A stretch of 64,000 bases of DNA from Phytoseiulus persimilis (lineage: Eukaryota > Arthropoda > Arachnida > Mesostigmata > Phytoseiidae). How positions within the stretch are numbered: position 1 is the stretch's first letter; every line of letters starts with the position of its first letter. The stretch lies in the NCBI GenBank assembly GCA_037576195.1, contig CM075101.1, positions 50,282,001 through 50,346,000 on the forward strand. Direction: 5' to 3'. The translations under genes and the position numbers were made by a program. Positions 1 to 12,472 of the stretch are shown here, piece by piece. The notes beneath the pieces were generated by a model. It searched no databases, was not told where the DNA came from, and worked only from the letters and a program-made list of their open reading frames with translations.

Positions 1-3000
1 CGGTGAAAAAATTAGCGGCGGCGGCTGCACTCACCGGTTCACCTACCGACGAATTAACCAGCGCTCCAGTCCGCCAGCCGGAGTCAAGTCTGGGAGGTGG
101 TATCTGGCATTTGTCCCAAACTGGTGGTTAGACAACCGGTTACCGAAGAAGAGCCGGTGAGGACATGTTATTAGACTAATGTTGATGTACGCGTACAGCC
201 TCGACCTCGACGCCCGCACTTTCTCCAGGAACTTCGTAGTTCGGACATCGATCGATCGATCGAACGCGCCAGCCGACGACCAGGTCTTTTGGTCTTCACC
301 GGACGCTGGCGGGTTCTTTCGAACTCGAGTTCGCCCGGGCCGCGCTCTGCACTTGACGGAAGCGCTCCTGATCGACTCACGAATGTTTCTCAGGTGGGCC
401 TGGAGCCCTCGTACAGGTGAAAGAATGGGATGGGTCCTCACGCGGAGCGAACCCGACGTGGTTCCATGTTACAGATTGTGAGGTTCCCGCTCACGTTGTT
501 GTGCGCCACTTGGAGCCAAGCTCGGTCTGAAAGCTCGATGTCAGGTTTGCTTTTCGAGCTCGATGTGCTCGTCCGCTGACGTGGATTCTCAAGCGAACGC
601 AGGCCCGAAGACTCTTCGCTTTCCCTCGCCGTTTGGACCGTAAGCTGCGGTCGAGCAGTAGCAGGTGCAGCCGGTGCTGTCGCGACTACCCAGGTGAAAT
701 CGTAAGCAAACTACAATCGGAGTGGACTAATGCGCGGCTTAATAACATAGCGTAGGACAGAGTGAGAAGGTCCGAGAACGTGCTCACTTCAGAGCAAATT
801 TTCTCCCGGCTCAGCTCCTCTAGCTCGCCGCTTCTTTGGCAATGATTGTTTTGGCGAACGAAAGACTCTCAAAGACGAACGAACGACGTCTAAGTGTGTT
901 CGGGACTTCGGAAGCCAACCCACTAATAATAGGCGCTGGTGGTCGCCTGTCCGGTGACTGACTTGGTTTTCGCTTGCGGAAAAGAGCAGAGGGAGGCGTA
1001 GCGCCAAAGCATTAGTCCGAAATTTGTCTGACTGATCAGTGAGATCCTGGCGGCATAAGGCGCCGAAGCGACATCGAGACGACACCGATCGATCCTTCCC
1101 TCCTTCCGATGGTGGCCCTCAACGTCGGGGTAGGCTCTGGAGCCTGTCCCTTCCTGTCGACCTCGGACCGCAGGATGTGGGACTCCGGCTCATGTTCGCT
1201 CCCAGCGCTCCCTGGAGCTAATCGGTGAGCGACTGGAACACCACGGATTCAGATACTTGAAGTCCGCAGAAAACTCCCGCGGAGGGAGGCCTTGGTCCGG
1301 ATTTTCCGTAGGATCGGGAGCTTCCTCGCTGAGGGTCCAGAATGCTGGGAGTCGTCGCTATCTGTTCCTCGTTAAGAGCTCTCGAGGTGTTCCGATCGAA
1401 GTCTTCGTAAGGGTTTCGACCTCCCGTTTCGAGGGAGCGCTCAGCCGGTAGCACGTCGGCACTCGGCCGCCGAATGACGGTTAACAGTAAGTGCAGACCG
1501 CTTAGGACTGATTAGTTAGTTAGTTTTCACGATCTCCCCCCTTTCACCCCTGAAACGTTCTGAGTCAGTTTGTCCGAAATCTTCCGCTCAATCCGGTTGC
1601 GGTAGCATCCGTGAACTTTTCGCTACGACGATTCCATTCCCAATCGTTCACGTTCTTGGGAGGAATTAGTAGGCTCTGATTGTTTCGAAGTACGAAGTTG
1701 AAAAAAGCTAACAGCGATCCCACGAAGGACATGATGCGAAATTGGCTACGGCAGGCGGCGTATGTTGTGTCATTCGCGAGTCGGTCGGTCGACTGGCTGT
1801 TTCGTTCATCGGCCGGCGGACCTATCGGTCGACCGGCGCGCGGCGGGCTTTTCAAATCAATTTAATCGGTTTCGCTAACGATCGACGTCGGATGAATTTT
1901 CGTGGTTCGGCGGTCATGGCGCGCGAAATCGTTTCAAAAGATTGACACGTTGAGCATTGAATCATTGGACGTTTTGGGAATCAACAAACTCAATTTTCTG
2001 GCCTTTTTCGCAACCCTTCTCTCGGATCGAGTTTTCCATCCAGTTCCGAATGTTCCGGTTATCTCAGGGCTTGATGAGGGCAGGAAGAATTCTCCTGTCG
2101 AGGAGAGCGCTCGGTCTAACGGAGCCTCCCCTTCGGGTTTGGAGTTTTCTCTGTCGATGAGATAGAACTCCAAAGTACCTTTAGGGGCGTTACTTCACGG
2201 CAAGAGAGGAATTTGAGGGAAGATCTCGAATGAAGACCGATTCGGAGCTTTCTGTTGGGCAACGGTAGCTCCTTCATGGGCCTAGATTCGAAATATGGAC
2301 AACTTTAAACCCTGAACACCGCTTCCGCGGCCGGCGGGCGGCAGCTAGCGGAACTGCGGTCGGTTGTCTTTTCTTTGTTGTCGCTATTTCGAGCCGAGAG
2401 TCGTGGGTGGACGAACCACCAGCCACCATTCAGTATCACGACAACGACGACGACGACGACCGGGGAAAACGAGAGGTAGAGCCAGAGCACTCGAGAAACG
2501 ACGAGCGTATGTGACAGAGGAGATGATCACCGAATTAAACGGACAGCGACAAGCAAACACACGCGGTGATCGGGTGACATTTGGCTGGGCTTGACTTTCT
2601 CCTGCTCTAATTTATTTATGACCTGGACGGCGAGGTACGAGGATGACTGATGGAGTTGCCGATACAAAGACTCCGCTCTTCGTTCGTCGCAGCGGCTGGA
2701 AATTTTCAGAACGAGGCGAACAAATAGCGCGACGAATGCTCCGAGCTGGTCAGGACAGCGTTTTGAGCGAGCCTGGCGTGATCGAGGACGGACCCGACCA
2801 GTCAGCACCGGAGGCGGGTGTCCCGAAAAGCTTCCCGGCGTCTCAGGAACGAATCATCAGACGGATCTCGAGCGCTGTTCACCTTGATTCTGAAACAGTG
2901 ATTTCACTGCGAAGTTTGTCTTTCCTTTCCGGCTCACAGTTCCATCGCGGTCGGATGACATAGCAGGCCGTAAATCTCGGTGAACTATTTGCATGAGCGG

Positions 3001-6000
3001 CGTGCGGTGGCGGACACCGCATCGCCTTCGTTCTCCCCGATGCGCCGCAGCAGCTGGCTCCAGACTTCTGATGTTTCAGCCCGTGTGCGCGTATCGTCCT
3101 CGCCATCATCATCGCCTTCACCATCATCAACTGCGTGTCTGTGACTTGGTCCCATTGCCAAATCCTTCTAAGTGACTTTTTTCCGTTCTAAGCGGGTTAT
3201 CTTATCTGTGGAGGAGTGTCGCCGGAGCAGCGGGTGGACGACGGTGAATGTCCCCTTTCGAGAAGCGCGCGACGCATTCCAGCGCAATGATCCTTACTGG
3301 CGGCTCCAATGTTCCAGAAGCTAATCTTCGCCCCAGAAGAGTAGGCGACGCATTGGGATCTGGTTACGCGATGAGGGAAGCTGAGTCCGTGGATCCGACG
3401 TTAATGACGCGATTCAGCATCAACAAGGGAAGCAAGTTTGTTCGGCCACCGAGATGAACTGCGTCTGAAACATCCTGGGTTCAGAACCTCGGCACTGATC
3501 GTGCTCCTCAGTGAATTACCAATGGGATTCGGTATTGTCGGGAAGCGGCCGAGGAGGAGAGCACTCTGAGAACTTGGACTCCGAAACTATGCTTAGCTTC
3601 TTGAATCCGCCCATCTCGGCGACGGCTCTGATCACTGAGAACCTCGCGTCTGAGCGGAGGGAGCAGCCCGACCATCCCAAAGTTGAGCCCCGAGCTCTCG
3701 GAAGAGACGTTCCGTTCGACGCGGGCGGATGAAGCTCTGTTTCCAAAACTCTAGTATCGAGCCGCTGTTTCTCGGGTGGATGGTAAGCTTCCTCTCATGT
3801 TGCGAGACGAGCGAGCCTCGTCCCGGAGGAGGCCGTTGGAATATTCCTCGAGGATTCAATTCAAGTTTGAATTGATGGCCGTTCTCGCTCGCCGGGACGA
3901 TTCGAGTTCACAGTTGTCAGCGTGGTCCGGCGATTGCAGATGATCGTTTCCGTTCTAGTGCTCAAGGAAGCAACAAGTCGTGACAACCTTCAGCGTGTTA
4001 TGCAGACCAACAGTTAGTCTATCGTAGGTGTTGGCAACGAGTTGTCTAGGTCGAGACGTTGCCATCCTGTGCGAGCAGGCGTCGTTCTTCAGGGTTTGCT
4101 GTCTGATCGAGGCAGACTTTTCGCGTGAGCGAGAGGTTTTCTTTGCCTGAGCTTCCTGTTAGAGTGATCATGCATGCAAGTAGCGACTAGGTGGGCACCT
4201 AGGCAGGTAGCTTGCTGGCTGGCTGGCAAGGCAAGAACGCGGCCCAGTGAGACAGACCACAAGAGCCGCACAATGAAGCTAAACGAGAATTGGACTTGAA
4301 GCACGATCACTAGTTCCGACACTATACCCGGCAACATCACTCTTTGTCGGCGTTGCGAATGCCGCCGACCTCCGGCGGTTGAATGAGCTGAGTTAGATTA
4401 TCGTTCCTCAGTGTCGAGAGACAGAGGCGACGGACCGCGTTCAAACATACCTGAGCTCGGGTCTCAATGCGCGCTCATTATATTGAATCAGAACATAAAT
4501 TAGAGCGCACTACGCACCGTCGATGCACCGGTCGGCACGCTCAAGGACTATGCCAATGCTCGCAGAAGAAACAATAGCGTTATCATTCTCGGAGACGACA
4601 TGAAATACCAATAGCAGAAACAAAACTAGCGACAGCAAACACAGGGCGTCCGAATCCGCGCTGAGCTTTCCCGACGATTGCTGCTCGGACTTCACTGGAG
4701 CTGATGACGATGCAAATAAGCATGGATGCCGACATGCAAGAGCGTTATCAGCATGAACGCCATACTCCAGCATGCCGTTCGCAGTGAGATGAGGGTTTTT
4801 CAGACTTCTCATGTCTAAATTCTTCACTGCGCAGCTCACTGTTCATTGTCCTCTCGAACGACCGCGGGGAGTCGGAAGCATGAGCGAGCTGATATATTAC
4901 AAGCACGCTTAAGAATCCGAATGAACTGCGTCTTTTCGATCGATACGTGCGGGTGTACAGAATCCTGAATCGACATTCCTCTCGATCGTGTCGAGGAGAG
5001 TTAGCTGGTTTGCCCAAAGTGGAACTTTACGAGATCAACGGCCTAAACGGGACTCTCTCCGGGTTGACGAGGATCCAGCTCGAGTTGGGGCAGGTCAGGA
5101 GCGGGGAAATCTTTGTCATCGTCAAGATACTGAACTAAAAAAACTGGCCGCCTTTCCTGAAAGGTTCAGGTACTTGTACCACTTGGTTTTGTGGGGATCG
5201 CGGCATGTGCCCGATTCAGGGTCGAACTTCCCGGACATGGCTTCACATGCATGCCATCGTTCTCTTGGATCGGCATGCACGCGGAAATGAAACAGTTTCA
5301 TTGCGAAAGTTCTCCTGAATTTTGGACGAATATTCCACCCGCTCGACCGAGAGAGCCAGCGACGTCTGCTGACGACGTCGTCGTTGCAGCCGGGTTGCTG
5401 TCCATCATTTACCTGCATGAAGTGCATCACCATATCTTTTTTATTCTTCGTCGTCGTCTTCTTCCCCCTCTCGAAAGACAAGAGCAGAATGATATATTGG
5501 GAATGCTTTCTGACGGATCGTGTCAGACTTAATCAGATTCAGTAGCTGACCGAAACGAAATTTTGAAGCCCACGCCGCCACCCGCTCACTTTGCCTCTGT
5601 GCTTTTCTTTTTCTTTCCTCCGCTCCTCCCGTTGCCTCTCGCTCCTCCCGCTGGTACCTTTGCGTCCGCCAGCGCACAGCCACGGACAAGCCGGTCGGCC
5701 GACCGACCGACTCAGGTCGATTCAGCGGTCGGTGTGTCGAATTTCTGCGGTAAAACGCAGTCCTCGCTTGCCACCGCTGGCTGCCGCGTCGGTGGTGGCG
5801 GCGGCGGCAGAAGAAGGAGCTTTCTGTTCCTGTTTTGTCTCCGGCGTCCGCTTCTCGGTCCTCACTCGTTCAGCGAATGGACGTCTTCCTAGCGAACTAT
5901 CTCCCGCCGACCGACCGATCGACCGCTCGGATTCAGAAGCCGATCGCGTCGACGGCAGCGGAGCAGGCGATGGTGGAGTTTGACGGACGATATTGCCGAA

Positions 6001-7668
6001 TGATACTGTTGCCCGTCTGTGTGAAATGTTGTTGAACTGGTGGAAAACGCAGATGTTTAGCGCGCCGCCACCGCCGAAGAAGCGACGGAGAGATAGTGAG
6101 CAACATCGAATGAACCGCGGAGCGCTTCGAATCGGGCCACGAAGATACACTCGTTGCTTGTTGATACCGATGGTATGAATATGTGTAGCCGGCGGACAGG
6201 GTAGGTAGCTGGAAACGTCTGCGCGTTTCTCCCACTATGTGAATGTATGGATTTCCATCAGCCATGATAACAGCACGCTACGACGAAATGAGGGAACGGT
6301 CCCGATAGACAATATAAATGGAGGAACAAGCACGATGACAGCGACTTTCCACGGTCACTGATAAGAATCGTTGGATTTTCGATCGCGGTTTGCGAGAGCA
6401 CCCTTGCGAAACCTTGAACAGGGTGTCCGAAAGAGTGGGTCTGTCTGATCCTGAGTGTCACCGCTGAGCTTCCGGACAAGGCTCGCGATTTTGCTCTCGA
6501 CGTCGTTGGAAGGATGCACCGATTTGACGTTCGACCCTTTTCTCACGCCTGCTGCAGCGCGCTGATAGGGGGAAGTCACTTCTGCTCGGCGTGGCGGAAC
6601 ATGGCCTGCCCCGAATAGGCCCCGAGGACCGCTTCCTGGTGTGCATTCGTTGTCTGGATGCTTCTCTCTCCGGCTTCTCGCCGAAAAGTTGACGGCTCAC
6701 TTCGTGCTCAATTAATGAGGCTGGGATGGAGAGCGTCTCGAATCAGAGATAAAAACTAATAATCCTGGTCACAGCTAAAAAATCGCACTGGAGGTGGTGA
6801 TGTATTGGAAGTGCTTAAGCAATAACACGGGCTGCTGCCAAGAATGCTCGCTGCTTTCTCACCTGAACAACGGCCCGTCCGCCCGCCTGCCCGCTCGCTC
6901 GCTCGTCTGCCGGTTTGGTTGATTTCTTTGGTTCGTTTAGGTTGGTAGCTGGTGTCATCAATTCCGAGACGACGGAGTCAAACTGCTGCTCACTAAAAAT
7001 CACTTGCTAAGCTGCTTCGGAATTCACGAGGGCTTGCTGTTGTGTTAACAGCGCACTCAACTGGCTTAACGACTGCCGTACACCCCCGCGTCGGTTCGAT
7101 AAAACCGTCTGACTGCTGACGAGTGCGCCGTCGTTCGTCTCCTCGGTTGTCCTGCTGTTTCCCCACTTCCCCGAGAAGTATCGCGGCGGACGGTGCGTCC
7201 GGCGGTCCTCGAAAGGGACGCGCGCCTCACATGGGCTCGCTCGCTGGGACGACGAGGAACAGCTCCCAGATCGGGAGGGCGAAGCCGTGCAAGGGAGTAA
7301 GGTGCCCACGAGGCGCGTTCCAAATCGAGACGAGGCTCCAGCCTTTATGGCTCCCGAGTTGTTGAGCGAAGATTCCACAAACGAGTGAAGCAATGAACGA
7401 CTCTTCAAAGCGAAACGTTTCAGTCAAGTACCCCGAACCCGGCGAAGTACCGCTCCTCTGGGAGCGTTGAGGGCTTGGCGGGGGCGGTGGTTCACAACGG
7501 CGGTGCTACGCTGCCGGCGCCGTCCGTTTTTCTCGCCGAAAACGCAGAGCGTACGTCGTGCAGAGCGACTTCGATCGTGTCGTTCCGTTTCGGCTTCCGC
7601 GCTCTCGTTCGGGAGACTTCCCGGCTGAGCTCGTTTGGGTCGATCGCGCCTGCAGGCAGTTATTGGTA

Positions 7669-7692
7669 GCCGCCGCCGCCGCCGCCGCCGCC
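7669..7692. repeat. (GCC)8 microsatellite
   Basis: Eight uninterrupted GCC units. Shorter tracts of the same family occur at 11229-11246 (six units) and 58570-58584 (CCG, five units). Overlapping open frames that encode poly-Ala, poly-Arg or poly-Gly here are products of the repeat. Confidence 0.95.
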
Positions 7693-10600
7693 TGCGGAAC
7701 GCTCCGTTTTCCGAGCTTCTGCCGTTGAATCTTGTGCATCTATCGGCTTCTGCTGCCGCGGCTGCCAGACCAGCTTCTGCTGGTTGTGTGGTGCTCGAAA
7801 AGGCCGCGCCCGCAGGGAGTGGATGATGCCTCTACGAAAGAGCAACGGAATACAACGATTTCTGCTAATTCCCACTCCCTCCGTGTAGAGTGATTGGGAT
7901 CTACAGCCGACAAACGCGTCCGACGCTCATGAAATTACACTGAAACAAGCCTCTCGCCGAGGAAGAAGAAAACTCCACTGTACTCCTGTTGCTGCGTAAC
8001 TCGAATGCGAATGTATGTTGAGCAGCGCGGTGGGGCATGCTGCGCCCGCCGTACGCGCCATGACGTTCGGTCCGATCGCCCGGAGTCGAGTATTACGACT
8101 AACTCAGACGGACAGATCTTGTTACGGTAATCTGTTAGAGCTGAATCAGTGAAGACGACTTTCTGTTCGACGGAGACGAAGCACGGATATTTCGTGACGT
8201 CGCCACCGACTAGATGTCGACATCGCTGGAAGCTCTCCCCTCGTGCTGCGCCACAAGATACCCCTCGCCGTGGAAAATCGGGTTTGCCATCGCTCATGGT
8301 TTTTCGGTCCTGAGGTGAAAGAGAACAAATTTTTCGATAGCTCTCAGCGAAGCTCGAAAACGCAAGGGTGCTTTTCTCGGGTCTCGCGGGAGGGGAGGGA
8401 CGACGTGAGCGTGCGAGGAAGATTCTGAGTCGGGAGGAACAGAAACCCTTTTCATCGCCGATGCACGACCAGGATGAAGACGATGCCCGTGCAGCCAACA
8501 TCGACGATACCATCGGTAGCGAACTTTCTGACGGATGCTCGGCCCAGCTCACGACGTAGCGGGAGGACTCGCCGTCACCGCCAACACCGCCACCGCTACA
8601 GCCACCTGAAGCTCATTGTTCGCCACGATAACGGCCGCGATGGACGGGCTGCCGGCCGGCGGACGAGCTGAACAGAACGATGGACAACATTTACCCACCT
8701 TCGATTACGTCGAGCACGACGCAACGTCTTCGTCTCGCCGACTTCTCGGGCAGAATCAGTTCCACCAAGCGTTTTTCGATTTCGATGCAGGATCGCGCAG
8801 ATCTCACGCGTTGACTGATTGTGGCGGTTGCAGTGGCGCTTGCGGGAGTAACACATCGGCGACGGCGAGTACCGGGCTCATTGGAGACAACATGAATAGA
8901 TTCGACTCATCGCCAGAGCTCTTCAATACTTTGTGGCCGAGCGAATCCCGATAACGGAGATAGTGACGAATGAGTGGAACAAGACGCTTCGGTTATTCTC
9001 GCGAAGACAGGCGACGTTCCCGTGCTCTTGGCGCTCACATTCAAGAAGGGTTTCAGTGGTCCCCAAGATTTTTGGGCTGGATTAAGCCGAGCGGGGTGCG
9101 AACTCCCCCGGCCCAGCTCGAGATACCGATCGCGTTACCTAGGGGAGGGGAGAGAAGTTCTCGCTGATACCCCTGGTGCGAAAAAAAAATTTGATCCTCT
9201 CGGATGAGCTTCAGTGGCTCCTGGGCATCACTACGTTCTCGCAGGATCAGATTGTCGTTCCGGGGCGAGCGTCCTGTTCTTGGTTCCGCGTTTCGCCCAC
9301 GCACACGAGCTCCCTCAGTGCTCTCCACTGCGGGCTTCTTGATTCTTTGAAAGCCTCATCTGTAGATGGATCATGGGTTCCCAACCTTGTCAAGGAACCA
9401 TATCGGCCTGGAGAACTGATTCGTTCGACTCACCGTATCGGGGCCAGCTGATCGTAGGCATTGGTACCTGGGTGAGAATCGTCTGTGTATTCCATTCGTT
9501 CGCTTTGACCGCGATGGTCGTTAGTATTCAGCTCCCGTCGTTTTTTTATGAATTCAGTGGGCGGGGAAAATGCAGAAAACAAGTAATCGCAGCTCGCTCT
9601 AATTGTTGCGTCTATTGTCCGTTATTGCTACGGGGGGTTGGATGCCTGATTGGTCCGCGATGCGGAGCGTCCGCCGGCTAGCCCGCTCGACGGTGGCAGC
9701 TAACGTCAATGATGATGTGTTTCGCGCTCCTCTTTCTGGTCGGCGGTACACAGTTTGTGTGTATCGTCCGCTGTTGTTTGTTGCAGAAGCACGGGAAGAA
9801 TAAAGAGGAGCGGCCGCAGCTCTTTTTTCCGTTCGGTAGTTTACGCAGGACAAGCGATAGGCGGTGGAGGGGAGCGGAAAGACGGACCGCAGAGGGATCG
9901 AGGAGACCGTACGAGCGAGGGAGATTCGAAATTACGAACAATCTTCCGAGGCGACGGGCTCAGCGCCAAGGCGTGAGGAAGATGTCACGGCAAGATGCGA
10001 GCCACCGACGGCATGCGATGCAGAGAACAGCTTGCTCACAAGCTCACATGGTCGTAATGACATCGATCGACATCGAGTGAAGGACCAGCCAGCGTTTTGA
10101 TGATCGCTGCAGCGGCGGCGTCGGCCGAATTGACTCCTGCTCTGCTTTGGTGTCGGTGGTGGCGGTGTTGTCGGCTGTGTTGGTGTGGTGGAAGTAGAAC
10201 TATCCATTCGCCGGATAGATGCGTTTGCTCGCTCGCCTGCCTGCGCGCCGGCCGCTTCTTTCATTCGTCCGATGGCTTCTGCTACCGAATGGTGTAATTA
10301 CTCTCTCGACGGTTCGTTCTATGGTTCGATCGTCGTTTTTTTCTCTACTTCGTACTTGTCCATTTTCTCCTTCATCTTTTTTCTCGCTCGAGTCCACCAT
10401 CGATTTGCCCAGGGCTCAAAAAGCCAAGTACGTACTGCCGCTCCGGCGGTGGCGGCGGTGTTGGCGGCAACGACGGAGTCTTCTTGGGGAGAAGGAGGGG
10501 GAGAAAACGTTGGAACGACGAGAAGGAGGTTGTTCACCGAGCGACTGCGGATCGCGCAGCGAATCAGGTGCCGAGGCAGGTAATGTCTAGCATCGTCGAT

Positions 10601-11816
10601 TCAATCATCGACCCGCGATGGCGGCTTCTGAATCAGTCGTTGCCTATTCCTGTTGTCTTGCGAGCCGGTGTGAATTCGCTAATTTTCGTGGGGAGACAGT
10701 CTACCTGGAGCGTTTCTTGCGAGAGAGACGGCTACTCGGGCATGGTCTCGGGCGCCAAGACGGAGATCCGGCTCAGGTCGCGCGGGACTTCCTCGCTGTC
10801 GAGATCGGGGTCCGAGCGAAACCTCTCGAAGGTGACGTCTGCTCCTCGCCGTTCGGAAGAAATGCACACCGTCGCCAGTTCTAAGAGGATGACATCCTTG
10901 GCTGCAGACGCTGATGGCATGACGTAAAAATTGCATTCTCCGCGATTGCTGTGACGTTGTCCGATTGTCTAGTTCTGTTCGAGTCGGCGGGTTTCTGAAA
11001 GCGGCGCATTGTTCCCAGAGTAGCGGCCGCCCTAACGCTACATCAACGACCATCAGTCGCGGCCGGCTCTCCGACTAACTGGTCCGTCGGTCGGTCTGTC
11101 TGTCTGTCGGTTGGTTGCCCGCCTGGTTGGTTTGCCACAGGCTCCCAGTCTTCAACGGACGTTATTTTCCACCCTCGAACCTTCGGAAGCTCTTTGTGCC
11201 ATGCGTCTTCGAAGCATCTTTCGCGGTCGCCGCCGCCGCCGCCGCCTCGTCCTTGCCGCTCGTCTCTCAGCCATAGCAGGAATTTCGCAAAGAGAGAGGA
11301 CAGCGTGCATTAATCAGCCCGAGATCCGCTTGCTTCAATTAAGCGCTCACGAAACGGCAGGAAACACGGCTTTCTCCATGAAGCACGAGTGTCATCCAAC
11401 GCGGTCCGCTCGATTGGCAGTGAGAGAGGCGCAGGTCGCAGGAGAGGCAAGACACGTGGCTCTATCCCGTTCATCACCCACACCGGTACCGAACCGTCGT
11501 TGGACAGCACCCGATCAGAAGCCGGAGGAGCGTACTTGGTGGACCTTGATGCTCCCGTGTTGTTTATAGGGTGCGACACAATAAAAGCGGCTGGAACTCG
11601 GGGCGGAGAGGAAGCCGTTCAGAGCTTACTCAGCAGAATCAGCGACAACGGCAGCATCTCCTCGAGCATTGCCGGCCGATGCCGGTTGTGCTCGAAGAGT
11701 CTCGACGACCTCGTCGACAACAGACTCAATGACCAGCCTTGATCGCCTTTGTCCATCGGCACGTGGCAAACCCTCTCGGTAGAACACCGATCGCATCCCG
11801 GATTATGGACGCTTGC

Positions 11817-11834
11817 CTCTCTCTCTCTCTCTCT
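11817..11834. repeat. (CT)9 dinucleotide repeat
   Basis: Nine CT units, which read GAGA on the minus strand. They could attract GAGA-type factors, but no promoter is otherwise evident. Confidence 0.9.
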
Positions 11835-12437
11835 GCGGAATCGTCGTTCCGATTCTCGATCGGGCTGTTGATGGCAAGTGTTACCCACAAGAACGGCCCG
11901 GCGTCTTCTGGACAGTAGTCTCTGTTCTCCTTTTTCCATCCCACGAGGAGAGAAACTCTCCTCGGCCGACCGGTAGACGCTTGGCAGGGCGCATTCCTGT
12001 TTTCGAGAGAATGGGCCGAACGAGGAGTCAGTGACGATTTCCGTTCTCCATTGCGTTCCTCGTCGACCTCCTCTCGGCATTCGAGCGATCAGCGGGGATG
12101 GGCAGTCCGAGTTCGTTTGGAAGCTTCACTCTTGGACGAATCACGAAGCGTTCTTGATTCTCTAGAACGAAACTGGACGCCCTCCCGTACTTTCGAACGA
12201 GGTGTGAGCACTGGTGAACATTCAATATAACACCATACTCCCGCATCACAGAGAAGATCCACGGTGAGCCGGGGAAAGCGCGAAGGGTGAAGCACCAGGG
12301 TCAACAGAATACGTTGGAAATGATGAAGATCGCGCGAAGGTGTGCACTTTACCCAGTTGAGGCCGCTCGGGGACGTTTCGCACCGATCGAGACGAGCAGG
12401 TGAGAGACCCGGCGGCCAAAGGGCTTGACAACCTTCA

Positions 12438-12472
12438 ACACGCACGCACGCACACCCACCCACCCACACAAA
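12438..12472. repeat. (ACGC)n/(ACCC)n compound microsatellite
   Basis: ACGC units pass into CACC/ACCC units, forming a 35-base compound tetranucleotide tract. Confidence 0.9.

Noticed and set aside
7935..8552. 205-codon minus-strand frame
   Set aside because: Ser/Arg-rich without motif, start context or splice support.
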